Of a stretch of DNA of 64,000 nt, positions 44,011 to 53,618 are shown piece by piece. Both the position numbers and the translations under genes were made by a program. This DNA comes from Dyadobacter flavalbus (GTDB lineage: Bacteria > Bacteroidota > Bacteroidia > Cytophagales > Spirosomataceae). The notes under the pieces are model-generated. The model searched no databases and was not told the DNA's origin. It saw nothing but the letters and a program-made list of their open reading frames with translations. The DNA is taken from NCBI RefSeq assembly GCF_006149045.1, contig NZ_VBSN01000049.1:124001-188000 (forward strand), given 5' to 3'. Numbering within the stretch: position 1 is the stretch's first letter; the number at the start of each line of letters is the position of its first letter.

Positions 44011-46515
44011 ATGAAAATAATCAAAAAAACAGTTTTTCCCGCATTGGTCACAATGCTGTCATTCAGCTCGTTTGCACAAAAAACGGCTGATCTGAAGTTA
44101 TGGTACAATCAGCCTGCAAGCCAGTGGGTGGAAGCTTTGCCGGTCGGGAACGGGCACATTGGCGCCATGGTTTTCGGCGGCGTGGAACAGGAGCTTTTAC
44201 AACTCAATGAAAGTACGCTATGGTCAGGAGGGCCGGTAAAAACAAATGTAAATCCTGCTTCCGCGTCGTATCTGCCACAAGTCAGAACGGCACTTCTGCA
44301 GGAAGGCGATTATCAGAAAGCCAATGAACTGCTCAAAAAAATGCAGGGGCTTTACACCGAATCCTACATGCCGATGGGCGACCTCAAAATTGTCCAGGAC
44401 CTGAAAGCTCAGAAACCCACCGATTATTACCGCGACCTCGACATCGCCAATTCGGTTGCAACAACCCGTTTTACAGCCGGCGGTGTCGTTTATAAAAGAG
44501 AAATTTTCACTTCTGCGCCGGATAACATTCTTGTGATCCGGATTTCGGCATCCAGTCCAAAACAGCTGAATTTTACCGTATCCGCAAACAGTCCGCTGCG
44601 TTACAAGCGCGAAGCAACTGCATCCAAAGAGCTGGTGATCAATGGAAAAGCACCTGCACACGTCAATCCGAACTATTATAATCCGCCCGGTCAGGAGCCG
44701 ATCATTTACGAAGACCCAAACGGCTGCAACGGCACCCGCTTCCAGTTCAGGATGAAAGCCGTGAGTAAAGACGGCGTTATTGTAACGGACACGTCCGGAA
44801 TCCATGTAAGCAACGCGAGCGAGGTATTCGTGTACTTGTCGGCAGCAACGAGCTTCAACGGTTTTGATAAATGTCCCGACAAAGAGGGCAAGGATGAAAA
44901 GTCGCTGGCAAAAAGTTATCTGGACAAGGCGCTGGCCAAATCCTATGCTGTTTTGAAAAAGCGTCATCAGGATGATTTCCGTACTTATTTCAACCGCGTT
45001 ACTTTCGATGTAACGGACAGCACGGCAAATAACCCGAATGTAAAACTGCCTTCCGACGAACGCCTGATGGCTTATTCCAGGGGAAGTTACGATCCCGGCC
45101 TCGAGACACTTTATTATCAGTATGGCCGCTATCTCCTGGTTTCATCGTCACGCGCGGCTTTGCCCGGCGTTCCGGCCGGTCCGCCAGCGAATCTGCAGGG
45201 TATCTGGAACAAGGAAATGCGGGCGCCGTGGAGTTCCAATTATACCATCAACATCAATACCCAGATGAATTACTGGCCTTCGGAAGTCACGAACCTGTCG
45301 GAAATGCATACGCCTTTGCTTTCCTGGATCAAAGATCTTTCGCAGACCGGCAAAGTCACTGCCAGGGAATTCTATGGCACAAAGGGCTGGGTTGCACACC
45401 ATAATGCCGATATCTGGGGACAGTCAAATCCGGTAGGAAACGTCGGGGACGGCGATCCGCTCTGGGCAAACTGGTATATGGGCGGAAACTGGCTTTCGCA
45501 GCATTTGTGGGAACATTACCGTTTTACCGGAGATAAAATGTTTTTGAAGGAAAAAGCATACCCAATCATGAAAGAAGCCGCTTTGTTTACGCTGGACTGG
45601 CTTGTGGAAGACAAGGACGGCTTTCTGGTTACGGCTCCATCTACATCGCCGGAAAACAAATTCAAAGATCCGAAAGGCGGCGAAGCAGCCGTTTCCATCG
45701 CCACGACCATGGATATGTCCATCATTTACGATCTTTTTTCCAACCTCATTGAAGCGGCGGATGTACTGGGCAATGACCCGGAATTTAAAAAACTGCTCGT
45801 TGAAAAACGCGCCAGACTTTACCCGCTGAAAATAGATAAAAGAGGCAGGATTCAGGAATGGTACAAGGATTTTGAAGAAACTGATACGTTGCACCGCCAT
45901 GTATCGCATTTGTTCGGGCTTCATCCCGGACGCCAGATTTCACAGGATACGCCGGAATTCTTTCAGGCCGCAAAGAAAACGCTGGAAGTTCGGGGAGATC
46001 ATGGAACGGGATGGAGTAAAGGCTGGAAAATCAATTTCTGGGCCAGACTGCTGGATGGCGATCATGCCTACACGCTTATCCGTCAGCTGATGAGGTATAC
46101 CAATGAAAATAAAGGAGATTACAAAGGCGGCGGCACATATCCGAATTTCTTTGATGCACATCCTCCTTTCCAGATCGACGGAAATTTTGCCGGAACAGCC
46201 GGTATGTCCGAAATGCTGATCCAGAGCCATCTGAAAGAGATTTACCTTTTGCCTGCATTGCCTTCCGCCTGGAAAAACGGCCGGATCAAAGGACTTCGTG
46301 CAAGGGGCGGATTCGAGGTGGACATGGACTGGAAAAACGGAAAACTGACCGGCTCGGTTATAAAATCGCTGAACGGGGAACCGTGCATTATCAAGACCAA
46401 TACGCCTGTAAAAGTAACCGGCATAGCTTCCACAACGGAGAAAACAGATTCCGGCTATATCAGTAAATTCCAGACGGAGAAAGGAAAAAGTTACAGGATT
46501 GTGGGTGAAATGTGA
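44011..46515 (+). CDS. secreted GH95 alpha-L-fucosidase
   Basis: An 834-residue glycoside hydrolase with signal peptide ([12 protein letters not shown]). The N-terminal beta-sandwich starts [28 protein letters not shown] and [11 protein letters not shown], the hallmark of GH95. The (alpha/alpha)6 barrel carries the Asn-rich active-site strand [12 protein letters not shown], the acid segment [10 protein letters not shown] (Glu) and the C-terminal [14 protein letters not shown] (Asp). It inverts alpha-1,2-linked L-fucosides and, in some members, alpha-L-galactosides. It releases the fucose that the SDR would oxidise, probably in the periplasm after SusCD import. It is the last gene of the operon and is followed by a long hairpin. 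Confidence 0.92.
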   Translation: MKIIKKTVFPALVTMLSFSSFAQKTADLKLWYNQPASQWVEALPVGNGHIGAMVFGGVEQELLQLNESTLWSGGPVKTNVNPASASYLPQVRTALLQEGDYQKANELLKKMQGLYTESYMPMGDLKIVQDLKAQKPTDYYRDLDIANSVATTRFTAGGVVYKREIFTSAPDNILVIRISASSPKQLNFTVSANSPLRYKREATASKELVINGKAPAHVNPNYYNPPGQEPIIYEDPNGCNGTRFQFRMKAVSKDGVIVTDTSGIHVSNASEVFVYLSAATSFNGFDKCPDKEGKDEKSLAKSYLDKALAKSYAVLKKRHQDDFRTYFNRVTFDVTDSTANNPNVKLPSDERLMAYSRGSYDPGLETLYYQYGRYLLVSSSRAALPGVPAGPPANLQGIWNKEMRAPWSSNYTININTQMNYWPSEVTNLSEMHTPLLSWIKDLSQTGKVTAREFYGTKGWVAHHNADIWGQSNPVGNVGDGDPLWANWYMGGNWLSQHLWEHYRFTGDKMFLKEKAYPIMKEAALFTLDWLVEDKDGFLVTAPSTSPENKFKDPKGGEAAVSIATTMDMSIIYDLFSNLIEAADVLGNDPEFKKLLVEKRARLYPLKIDKRGRIQEWYKDFEETDTLHRHVSHLFGLHPGRQISQDTPEFFQAAKKTLEVRGDHGTGWSKGWKINFWARLLDGDHAYTLIRQLMRYTNENKGDYKGGGTYPNFFDAHPPFQIDGNFAGTAGMSEMLIQSHLKEIYLLPALPSAWKNGRIKGLRARGGFEVDMDWKNGKLTGSVIKSLNGEPCIIKTNTPVKVTGIASTTEKTDSGYISKFQTEKGKSYRIVGEM

Positions 46516-46567
46516 GAAGGCTGGTGCAAGATGTTTTTGATGGAATATCTTGGCCGATATTGAATAT

Positions 46568-46640
46568 AATTCCTGAATCAGCTTTTACAGAAAAAACAGA
46601 ATTACTTGTTTTCTCAAAGTTGATTCAGGAATTTTTATTT
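46568..46640 (+). terminator. terminator of the fucose operon
   Basis: AATTCCTGAATCA (46568-46580) pairs exactly with 46621-46633. The 40-base interior can form a smaller AT-rich stem, and TTTTATTTT follows. It lies between convergent genes. Confidence 0.65.
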
Positions 46641-46700
46641 TAGAATACGAATCCTTTTAATACTTTAAAAATGTTAATAGCGGCCAAAAGACCGGCAACC

Positions 46701-49043
46701 TTACTCCTGCTGTTCCGGTTTTAGTTCCGGAATGGTCCACGCCGTTTTACGGCCGGCGCTCTCTTCTCTTATTTTCCTGACCTCTTCGGCAGTTACAACC
46801 GGCGAAGAAATTTTTCTCACCGGAAAGCCGGATTCATTGCTGGTTGCCGCGGGTGCCATTCCCGGAATTTCTCCTTTTTTTCTTGGAGGTCTGCCGCCGA
46901 AATCGTGACGGATGTAGCTGACGACAGAAGCAATCCATTCGTCGCTGTTTGCTTCCATAACGGGCATAATGCTTGTATATTCCTTGCCTTCAACCGGCCC
47001 GGTAAGACCTTTGAGCACGATGCGGATCAGGTTATTCTTTTCTGTAAATTCCAGTCGGGGCGAGCCGGCGAGCGGAGGCGCAGCCATACCTGCTCCGCCG
47101 ATGGCCAGTCCTTTGGCATCTGCTCCGTGACAGCTTGCGCACAACGATTTGAAAATGCCGGCTCCATTGATAATCAGCTTTCTGGACGCTTCGTCCATTT
47201 GTCCCAGCCTGCTTCCGAATGTCCGTACGTTTTCATTTTTGTCGAGGGCGGTTTTTGTTGCCAGCAGCATTTCATGCGATTGTCCATTTTCCAGGATTTG
47301 GTTCACGATCGTCTTCGCCTGCTCAGACTTGCTGTTATACAATGACAGCAGCAACTGCACCCGCACATCGTCATCGGTATCCTGCACCAGCTTTCCGGCG
47401 TGTTCGAGCAGGACAGGATTGCCGGATCGCAAAAGCGGCTCGCTGATCCAGACAGCCGTTTTTCTCACCCGTGCATCCGGATCGTTCATCGCTGTGGCAA
47501 GCAGATCCGTATCAATCGATTGCATTCCTTCCAAAGTCCACAATGCGTGTATTTTTGCAAGATGTCCGGTTTCTTTTCCTGCAACAGTCCGCTTGCCTGC
47601 TGCAATTTCCTTCAATGCAGGAACAACGGACTGATCAGCGCGGGTAATCAGCTCTTTCTGTGCATTGTCGCGCCACCAGCCATTGGCATGTCCCAGATAA
47701 GCCAGCAGTTCGGCAGGTTTCTGGTTTAACATTTTTGGTTTTTCAACTCGTTTGGAACCCTCATGCACAATGCGGTAAATGCGTCCGTGCCCCACATTTG
47801 CGGCAAGGCCGAGGCTGTCAATTTTTTGTCTCAGATAAGATCCCGGCTGCGTCCAGTTGCCCTGCTGAATGATTCCGCGGTGCATATCCACAATGTACAG
47901 ATGGCCGTCCGGCCCCGTAGCCGAATTGACCGGCCTGAAATTCATATCCGAAGACGACAGAAATTCCTTGTTCTGATATACATTCCGAAGGGTGGTCTTT
48001 CCATTCTGATGCACCACTTCTGCCCGCCTTACAGCCCTTGCCACGGGTTCGCAGACGAGGTAATCGCCGGAGAAATCAGCCGGAAACTGATCGCCTCTGT
48101 AAATGGATTGCCCGGTCGGGGCTGTAAAATGGTTCAGTGTCTGGTTGGGACGCAGCCTTGGAAGTCCGCCCTGTACGTCCGGTGTGGCAATGATCGGCCA
48201 CACTTCTGCGAATGCTGCATTGTACTGGTCCGGAAAGTCCAGCGTTCCGTATTTCGGGTTGATCTGGAAGCCCAGTGCCGGAATTTCACCGCCCGCCCGT
48301 GAATAGAAGAGCCGGCCATAATCATCGTGCGTCATGCCCCACTGTCCGCTCGATCCGCTTACGATTGTATCTGCAAGCATTTTGCCATTCGTATACCTGA
48401 AACGCACGGCATCATAAGTAAGGTACATCCAGTTGTCGAGGTTCCAGTCCAGACCGCTCCGCTGATGTTCCATGTTCATGTCATTGACCACGTATTTGTC
48501 ATTCCGGTAAACAGGGATTTTAACATCCGCTTTTCCGTCGCCGTTTGTGTCGCGGTAACTGTACATGTCAATGGTATTGCTTTCATTTACAAGCAACTCA
48601 TTTCCGACGGGCTGCATCATTCTGGGAAGCAGCAGGCTGTCAATAAAAACAGTGCTTTTGTCCATGACGCCGTCACCATCGGTATCTTCCAGCAGTGAAA
48701 TCCGGCTGGTTTTTTCCTGCTCGTGCGACGCATCGGCATCCTGCATATACGTGCGCATTTCCATTACAAACATTCTTCCGTTGCCGTCCCAGGCAATTGC
48801 AACCGGCTCCTTGATCATTGGCTCACTGGCAACAAGCTGCAAACGATAGCCCGGCGGAAGATGCATGGTCTGCATGCTTTCCTTTGGAGACAAAAATGTA
48901 CTGGCCGGGTCCGGTTTGAATTCCGGAATCTTGAAGTCTTGAGATACAGCGCTTTTTTTTACCCCCGAACAATTGTAAATCAGTGAAGAAATAAATATCA
49001 GTCCCAAAAACGCTATTGTGCTTTTCATACGCATAGGAATCAT
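46701..49043 (-). CDS. membrane-bound dehydrogenase-type lipoprotein with HEAT repeats and cytochrome c
   Basis: A 780-residue protein with a lipobox (SSLIYNC near residue 25). The first ~400 residues form a six-bladed glucose/sorbosone dehydrogenase-like propeller (HLPPGYRLQLVASEPMIKEPVAIAWDGNGRMFVMEMRTYM, DTDGDGVMD). HEAT-like helices cover ~430-610. A c-type cytochrome follows, with heme motif CASCH at about 635-639 and a Met ligand in SIMPVM. This architecture is common in Planctomycetes and Bacteroidota, where it is thought to oxidise sugars or polyols and pass electrons to its heme; no activity is proven. ATGs at 49034 and 49028 are alternative starts. It may be an electron outlet for sugar oxidation outside the inner membrane. 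Confidence 0.85.
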   Translation of the reverse strand: MIPMRMKSTIAFLGLIFISSLIYNCSGVKKSAVSQDFKIPEFKPDPASTFLSPKESMQTMHLPPGYRLQLVASEPMIKEPVAIAWDGNGRMFVMEMRTYMQDADASHEQEKTSRISLLEDTDGDGVMDKSTVFIDSLLLPRMMQPVGNELLVNESNTIDMYSYRDTNGDGKADVKIPVYRNDKYVVNDMNMEHQRSGLDWNLDNWMYLTYDAVRFRYTNGKMLADTIVSGSSGQWGMTHDDYGRLFYSRAGGEIPALGFQINPKYGTLDFPDQYNAAFAEVWPIIATPDVQGGLPRLRPNQTLNHFTAPTGQSIYRGDQFPADFSGDYLVCEPVARAVRRAEVVHQNGKTTLRNVYQNKEFLSSSDMNFRPVNSATGPDGHLYIVDMHRGIIQQGNWTQPGSYLRQKIDSLGLAANVGHGRIYRIVHEGSKRVEKPKMLNQKPAELLAYLGHANGWWRDNAQKELITRADQSVVPALKEIAAGKRTVAGKETGHLAKIHALWTLEGMQSIDTDLLATAMNDPDARVRKTAVWISEPLLRSGNPVLLEHAGKLVQDTDDDVRVQLLLSLYNSKSEQAKTIVNQILENGQSHEMLLATKTALDKNENVRTFGSRLGQMDEASRKLIINGAGIFKSLCASCHGADAKGLAIGGAGMAAPPLAGSPRLEFTEKNNLIRIVLKGLTGPVEGKEYTSIMPVMEANSDEWIASVVSYIRHDFGGRPPRKKGEIPGMAPAATSNESGFPVRKISSPVVTAEEVRKIREESAGRKTAWTIPELKPEQQE

Positions 49044-49150
49044 TGCAGGCTTGTTGCAGGTTAAAGAGCCAGAATTTCTTGTCAGCTTACCAAAGCACCA
49101 GATCAGCAGAAACTAATGATATTGCTAAAAGAAACAAGAAAAATCCAAAG

Positions 49151-49193
49151 CCCCTTCCTCCTCTTCCCTTCCTCCCTTCACCCCTTCCTCCCC
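49151..49193 (-). other. G-quadruplex motif just after the Rrf2 gene
   Basis: On the minus strand, runs of 4, 4, 3 and 3 Gs are separated by loops of 5, 4 and 5 bases, with a fifth run of 4 after 11 bases. It begins six bases past the Rrf2 stop codon and would lie in that transcript as RNA. The plus strand is an almost pure pyrimidine tract. Confidence 0.6.
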
Positions 49194-49198
49194 AAAAA

Positions 49199-49636
49199 CT
49201 ACTTCTTCAAAGAAAGCAACCCGCCGATCAGTTCTTCATTGAACCCGCCTATCGTGGTGCGGTGCAGTAAATCGGATATCTGGCCGCGAATGGATTTGAA
49301 CTGGTCGTGCAACGGACAAGGGTTGATTTCCGAGCATTGTTTCAATCCCAGCGCACAGCCGTGAAAAAGTCCTTGACCATCCACTGCCTCTACAATGTCG
49401 CTCAATGGTCTGGCGAGTGAATCCGCATCCACGTAAAATCCGCCGTTCGGACCCTTTACGGAACGGATCAGTCCTTTTCTGCTGAGATCCTGAAGAATTT
49501 TGGCCAGATACAGTTCCGGCGAATCAATGCCGGCTGCAATATCTTTGAGTCCTGCCCGGTCGCCGGAAGCCGATTTATGCGCGATGTAAAACACAGCGCG
49601 GATTGCATACTCGCATGTTTTGGAAAATATGGCCAT
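49199..49636 (-). CDS. Rrf2-family iron-sulfur regulator, NsrR-like
   Basis: A 145-residue Rrf2 regulator from the ATG at 49636 (MAIFSKTCEYAIRAV); an ATG at 49657 adds seven non-conserved residues. The winged HTH covers residues ~1-65 (LYLAKILQDLSRKGLIRSVKGPNGGFYV). Cluster ligands are Cys94, Cys101 and Cys107, with His110 in a C-x2-H arrangement like the IscR ligand His. It is divergent from hmp with inverted repeats between them, so it most likely represses hmp and releases it when nitric oxide damages the Fe-S cluster. Membership of the family is sure; NO sensing is inferred from context. Confidence 0.87.
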   Translation of the reverse strand: MAIFSKTCEYAIRAVFYIAHKSASGDRAGLKDIAAGIDSPELYLAKILQDLSRKGLIRSVKGPNGGFYVDADSLARPLSDIVEAVDGQGLFHGCALGLKQCSEINPCPLHDQFKSIRGQISDLLHRTTIGGFNEELIGGLLSLKK

Positions 49637-49654
49637 TGTATTTGATAGTAGAAA

Positions 49655-49722
49655 CAAAGTTAAAAATAATAAAAGGATATTCTTGTCCTTTATTCAATAA
49701 ATACCCACCTTTACATAAAGGA
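49655..49722. promoter_or_regulatory. candidate operators and promoter between nsrR-like and hmp genes
   Basis: A minus-strand -7 element TAACTTTG lies at 49662-49655, 19 bases before the regulator ATG. An inverted repeat AAAGGA-N8-TCCTTT spans 49672-49691, overlapping the upstream part of that promoter. A second, CCTTT-N4-AAAGG, spans 49708-49721 on the hmp side, about 33 bases before the hmp ATG. AAAGGATA occurs in both. Confidence 0.55.
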
Positions 49723-49753
49723 TAAAAAGATATTTATATATTAAATTATAGCA

Positions 49754-50956
49754 ATGACAAACGAGCAAAAAGAACTGGTAAAAGGAACCGTTCCCGTTTT
49801 GAAAGAACATGGCGTGGCTTTAACCACTTATTTCTACAACCGGATGCTTACACAAAACCCGGAATTAAAGAATGTATTCAACAGTGCCAACCAGCACACC
49901 GGCGCACAGCCCACTGCTCTGGCCTTGTCCGTACTGGCTTATGCAGAGCACATCGACAACCCTTCCGTACTGGCATACGCTGTGAACCGCATCGCCAACA
50001 AACACGTAAGCCTGGATATAAGGCCGGAACATTATGCCATTGTAGGCAAACATCTGCTGGCTTCCATCCGTGAAGTGCTGGGTGAAGCCGCAAGTCCTGC
50101 GCTGATTGATGCGTGGGCCGAAGCATACGGACAGCTTGCCGAAATCATGATCGGCGCGGAAGCCGGACTGTACAGCAACTCCGTAGCAAAAGAAGGCGGA
50201 TGGAGCGGCTGGCGCCCGTTTGTGGTGAAACAAAAAGTAAAAGAATCGCAGGAAATCACTTCTTTTTACCTGTACCCTTCCGACGAAGGCCATGTCGCCG
50301 CTTTCCTTCCCGGACAGTATATTACGGTTCGGTTATTTGTACCCGAACTCCACGTGTTTCAGCCGCGGCAGTATAGTATTTCGTGTGCGCCCAATGGCAG
50401 ATATTACCGGATTTCAGTAAAAAGGGAGCACGGCCATCCGGATCGTCCGGAAGGCTATGTAAGCAATCTGCTGCATGAACAGATTCAGGAAGGAACTGTT
50501 ATCGAGGTTTCGCCTCCGTCCGGTGACTTTGTTCTGGATCTTGACGATACCAATCCGGTTGTATTTATCAGCGGCGGTGTCGGGCTTACCCCGTTTATGA
50601 GTATGCTGGAATATATGACCGGATCCGGCAAAAACAGACCGGTAACCTGGATTCATGGCTGCCGAGGATACGAAGTACATGCATTCAGGGACACGGTAAA
50701 GGAACTGGGCAGCAAACATGGCACCATGTCCGTGCATACTTTTTATGACAAAATGGAGAATAACACGGAAGACAACTACTATGAAGGCTATGTTGATCTG
50801 TGCAGGATAAAAGATGCCATCGTTCCGGATGCAGCGTATTACATCTGCGGTCCGGGCGTATTTATCAAAAAGCACTTTGCCTATCTGTGTGCTCAGGGCA
50901 TTGATCCACAGGCTATTCACTTTGAGGAGTTCGGACCTGCCGTTCTGGTGATGTAA
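49754..50956 (+). CDS. hmp: flavohemoglobin, nitric oxide dioxygenase
   Basis: A 400-residue flavohemoprotein. The globin domain (1-140) has Tyr28 (B10), the proximal His84 in ANKHVSLDIRPEHY, and Glu in IDAWAEAYGQLAE. The FAD domain (about 150-260) has RQYSIS and PPSGDF. The NAD domain (about 265-400) has ISGGVGLTPFMSML and ICGPGVF. It converts NO and O2 to nitrate in the cytosol using NADH. Expression is probably controlled by the divergent Rrf2 regulator through the inverted repeats at 49672-49721. A very strong terminator starts at its stop codon. Confidence 0.95.
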   Translation: MTNEQKELVKGTVPVLKEHGVALTTYFYNRMLTQNPELKNVFNSANQHTGAQPTALALSVLAYAEHIDNPSVLAYAVNRIANKHVSLDIRPEHYAIVGKHLLASIREVLGEAASPALIDAWAEAYGQLAEIMIGAEAGLYSNSVAKEGGWSGWRPFVVKQKVKESQEITSFYLYPSDEGHVAAFLPGQYITVRLFVPELHVFQPRQYSISCAPNGRYYRISVKREHGHPDRPEGYVSNLLHEQIQEGTVIEVSPPSGDFVLDLDDTNPVVFISGGVGLTPFMSMLEYMTGSGKNRPVTWIHGCRGYEVHAFRDTVKELGSKHGTMSVHTFYDKMENNTEDNYYEGYVDLCRIKDAIVPDAAYYICGPGVFIKKHFAYLCAQGIDPQAIHFEEFGPAVLVM

Positions 50957-50995
50957 TAAAACAGCAAAAGCCCGTTACGGGCTTTTGCTGTTTTA
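50957..50995 (+). terminator. bidirectional terminator between hmp and the ClC gene
   Basis: A perfect 18-bp stem (TAAAACAGCAAAAGCCCG, 50957-50974, with 50978-50995) and a three-base loop. A and T runs at both ends suit termination of both convergent genes. Confidence 0.93.
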
Positions 50996-51045
50996 TTTGT
51001 AAAGCCGTAGCAACTCCGGAAATCAAACTTCCGAAAAACGGTTTT

Positions 51046-52323
51046 TTAGCTTACAGTATTATGGACAGCAGGCTTGTAGGTATATACCGAATAAGGGAAA
51101 ATATACTGCGCAACGGCCCACGAAATCAGACTGGCAACGGCAATCGGGATGAAAAGCACGTAATTGTCAGCAATTGCGCAAACCAGGAAGATGGATGTGA
51201 GCGGCGCATGAATGCTTACACTTAAAACCGCCGCCATTCCGATCACAATAAAATTCAGCGGAATCAGTCCCAGCCCGAAAAAATGGTTTAATGTTACACA
51301 AACGATCATGCCCAGAAATGCGCCGATAAACAGACTGGGTGCAAATACTCCGCCATCACCTCCGACGCCCAACGTTACAGAAGTGACCAAAGGTTTCAGC
51401 AAAAGCACCAGAAGCATGGGCAGCATCACGGCAAGGGCGGGCAACGGCCGAGAAGCAGCGATGGTTTTTATACCGGCATAACCTTCGCCGTACAAACTCG
51501 GAAAAGCATACAGGATGACAGAAATGGCCAGTGAGCCGCCTATGATTTTCAGGTATTCATTGGAAATGGACTGAAAGAATTTTTTATAAAAGAGCACGCA
51601 CTTTGTGAGATAAACCGCATTGAAACCTGCTATAACCCCCAGTAAAACCATGTACGGCAAAGCCGAAGCATTCCAGTTTGATATATTAAAGTGAAAAATC
51701 TGTTTGTAAAAGAAATAGTTGGTCAGCAAAGAGGAAGCCAGCACGGCAGTAATGACCGAAACGGTATGCAGCTTGCTTTTTCTTTTTGTAAAAACCTCAA
51801 AAGCAAACAGAAACCCGGCAACCGGCGCATTAAAAAGAGCCGTTACGCCTGCCGCCAGCCCGGCACAGACCAGGTCCGTTTTATACTTATGCAGAAAGCC
51901 CGCCTTTCTGCTGGAAAGCGCACCGATAGCCGCCGTAGAAACTACGGTAGAAACCTCGATGCCCGTTGAACCGCCGAAAATAACGGTCAGAAAACCGTTC
52001 AGATAATGAGACGGGATTTTGTAGGCAGGCAGGGAATTTGACTTTTTATTGACCACATCCAGTACTTCCTTAATGCCTTTGTTTGCTTTATTTTTAAATA
52101 AAAAACGTCTCAGCAAATGGATCAGGGAAAGTCCGGCCAGCGGCAGCAGAAAAACGAGATACTGCTCTTCATGCAGCTTTTCAAGGAACTGCTCTTCATA
52201 ATGTTCGGTTATTACTTTGAGAGAATCTGCCAGCAGGGCGGACAGCACTCCTGTAAATGCAGCAGCAGCCAGGACGCCGCCGACTCTTCTGATTTTTAAT
52301 ACCTGATAATAAGTAAGTTTCAT
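51046..52323 (-). CDS. ClC-family chloride channel or H+/Cl- antiporter
   Basis: A 425-residue membrane protein from the ATG at 52323 (MKLTYYQVLKIRR); the frame is open to 52644, but the extra residues are non-conserved, Cys-rich and absent from the family. ClC filter motifs are visible: GGSTGIEVSTV (like GSGIP and GxEGP segments) and GGDGGVFAPSLFIGAFLG (GxFxP). About ten to twelve hydrophobic helices follow the family pattern. There is no C-terminal CBS pair. The GSTGIE form is typical of the bacterial group distant from EcClcA. It helps chloride balance or acid resistance; the exact mode is unknown. Confidence 0.88.
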   Translation of the reverse strand: MKLTYYQVLKIRRVGGVLAAAAFTGVLSALLADSLKVITEHYEEQFLEKLHEEQYLVFLLPLAGLSLIHLLRRFLFKNKANKGIKEVLDVVNKKSNSLPAYKIPSHYLNGFLTVIFGGSTGIEVSTVVSTAAIGALSSRKAGFLHKYKTDLVCAGLAAGVTALFNAPVAGFLFAFEVFTKRKSKLHTVSVITAVLASSLLTNYFFYKQIFHFNISNWNASALPYMVLLGVIAGFNAVYLTKCVLFYKKFFQSISNEYLKIIGGSLAISVILYAFPSLYGEGYAGIKTIAASRPLPALAVMLPMLLVLLLKPLVTSVTLGVGGDGGVFAPSLFIGAFLGMIVCVTLNHFFGLGLIPLNFIVIGMAAVLSVSIHAPLTSIFLVCAIADNYVLFIPIAVASLISWAVAQYIFPYSVYTYKPAVHNTVS

Positions 52324-52634
52324 GCGATAATTGTAATAAAAACAGACTTTTGCAAAAGAATCGGCAAATGAAGCGTATAAGCCTGGCAGTTGCGCAGAGA
52401 AAACTTTAAAACCGGCTTTCCCACTTTTACAGATTGTACCTTCTGAAAAACGAATGGCCGCCCTGAATAGTTTCTGACAAGGATTGCATGCCAGCTTCAA
52501 TCCAACGGCTTTGACAGCATGCAGGCTCCGCATATCGCATTTCACGGGCATGCAGACGGGATTACAACGGTGACTTTTACACAATACCCTGCCGGATCCA
52601 ATCCGTAATTTCTTTAATTTAATGACTTGTACAT
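52324..52634. other. gene-free divergent interval
   Basis: These 311 bases lie between the ClC gene and the YitT gene. Open frames cross them without coding character. I see no perfect promoter and no repeat. Confidence 0.4.
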
Positions 52635-53519
52635 ATGAATTCAAAATCTAAAACTCCGTTTAACCTCTCCAATGAAATTAAAAATGCCGTATTGATCCTT
52701 CTGGGAATCCTCTCGGCCAGTATGGGCCTGAAAGGGTTTTTGTTGTCCAGTCATTTCATTGATGGCGGCGTAACGGGTATTTCCATGCTGCTCACGCATA
52801 TTTTCGGCATTCCGCTGCCTTACCTGCTGATCGTTATCAATCTGCCGTTCATCTTTATGGGTTACAAATTTATGGGAAAGACATTTGCCATTAAAAGTGC
52901 GCTGGCCATTATCGGCTTGTCTGTATGCCTTGCCACCATTTCGTTTCCCGACATTACGCCCGACAAATTGCTGACGGCCATTTTCGGCGGAGTTTTTATC
53001 GGTGTAGGAATTGGGCTGGCCATGCGCGGCGGGGCTGTTCTGGACGGAACCGAAATTGCAGCCATGCTCGTCAGTAAAAGCACCCAGATCCTGAAAGTAA
53101 GCGACGTGATCCTGATTGTTAACATCATCATATTTGCCACCGCAGCCTTTTTCCTGGGTATTGAAGTAGCCCTTTATTCGATTCTGACCTATTTTGCCGC
53201 TGCCAAAATGATTGACTTTCTGCTGCACGGCATTGAACAGTACACCGGCGTAACGATTATTTCAGAGCAAAGCGAAAACATCCGTCAGGTTATTACCGAA
53301 AAGCTGGGCCGCGGCGCAACGATTTATCAGGGAAAAAGAGGTTACGGCAAACGCGGCGACCGCAACATCAACATGGACATTATTTTTACGGTTGTTACCC
53401 GGCTGGAGATCCCGCAGCTCCGGAAGGAAATCAAACTGCTGGACGCGCAGGCCTTCATTATTCAGCATAGCATCGATGATACGGAAGGCGGCATGATCAA
53501 GAAAAGACCGTTGCATTAG
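52635..53519 (+). CDS. YitT family membrane protein (DUF161/DUF2179)
   Basis: A 294-residue protein with five or six transmembrane segments in the DUF161 repeats (residues ~20-200: SASMGLKGFLLSSHFIDGGVTGISML, GVFIGVGIGLAMRGGAVLDGTEI). A cytosolic DUF2179 domain follows (~215-290: YTGVTIISEQSENIRQVITEKLGRGATIYQGKRGYG, QAFIIQHSIDDTEGG). These match YitT-like proteins, abundant in Firmicutes and Bacteroidota. Their transport or signalling role is still unknown; the C-terminal domain may bind a small ligand. A terminator follows 54 bases after the stop. Confidence 0.9.
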   Translation: MNSKSKTPFNLSNEIKNAVLILLGILSASMGLKGFLLSSHFIDGGVTGISMLLTHIFGIPLPYLLIVINLPFIFMGYKFMGKTFAIKSALAIIGLSVCLATISFPDITPDKLLTAIFGGVFIGVGIGLAMRGGAVLDGTEIAAMLVSKSTQILKVSDVILIVNIIIFATAAFFLGIEVALYSILTYFAAAKMIDFLLHGIEQYTGVTIISEQSENIRQVITEKLGRGATIYQGKRGYGKRGDRNINMDIIFTVVTRLEIPQLRKEIKLLDAQAFIIQHSIDDTEGGMIKKRPLH

Positions 53520-53573
53520 CATACAAATACCGCAGATGCTTTGCAAAAAGCAGCCGCTTATTTGCTGTTTATA

Positions 53574-53607
53574 AAAAAAGGACGCCTTTGCGAAGACGTC
53601 CTTTTTT
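53574..53607 (+). terminator. bidirectional terminator between YitT and receiver genes
   Basis: AAAAAAGGACG (53574-53584) and CGTCCTTTTTT (53597-53607) form an 11-bp stem with a 12-base loop. A and T runs on the two sides allow termination in both directions. Confidence 0.85.
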
Positions 53608-53618
53608 ATGCATAAGTT

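Noticed and set aside
44224..44967. Minus-strand frame of 247 codons inside the GH95 gene
   Set aside because: It is opposite the conserved GH95 N-terminal domain; no family resemblance.
52324..52644. N-terminal extension of the ClC channel
   Set aside because: It is Cys-rich, hydrophilic and unlike any ClC N-terminus; the family pattern begins at the ATG at 52323.
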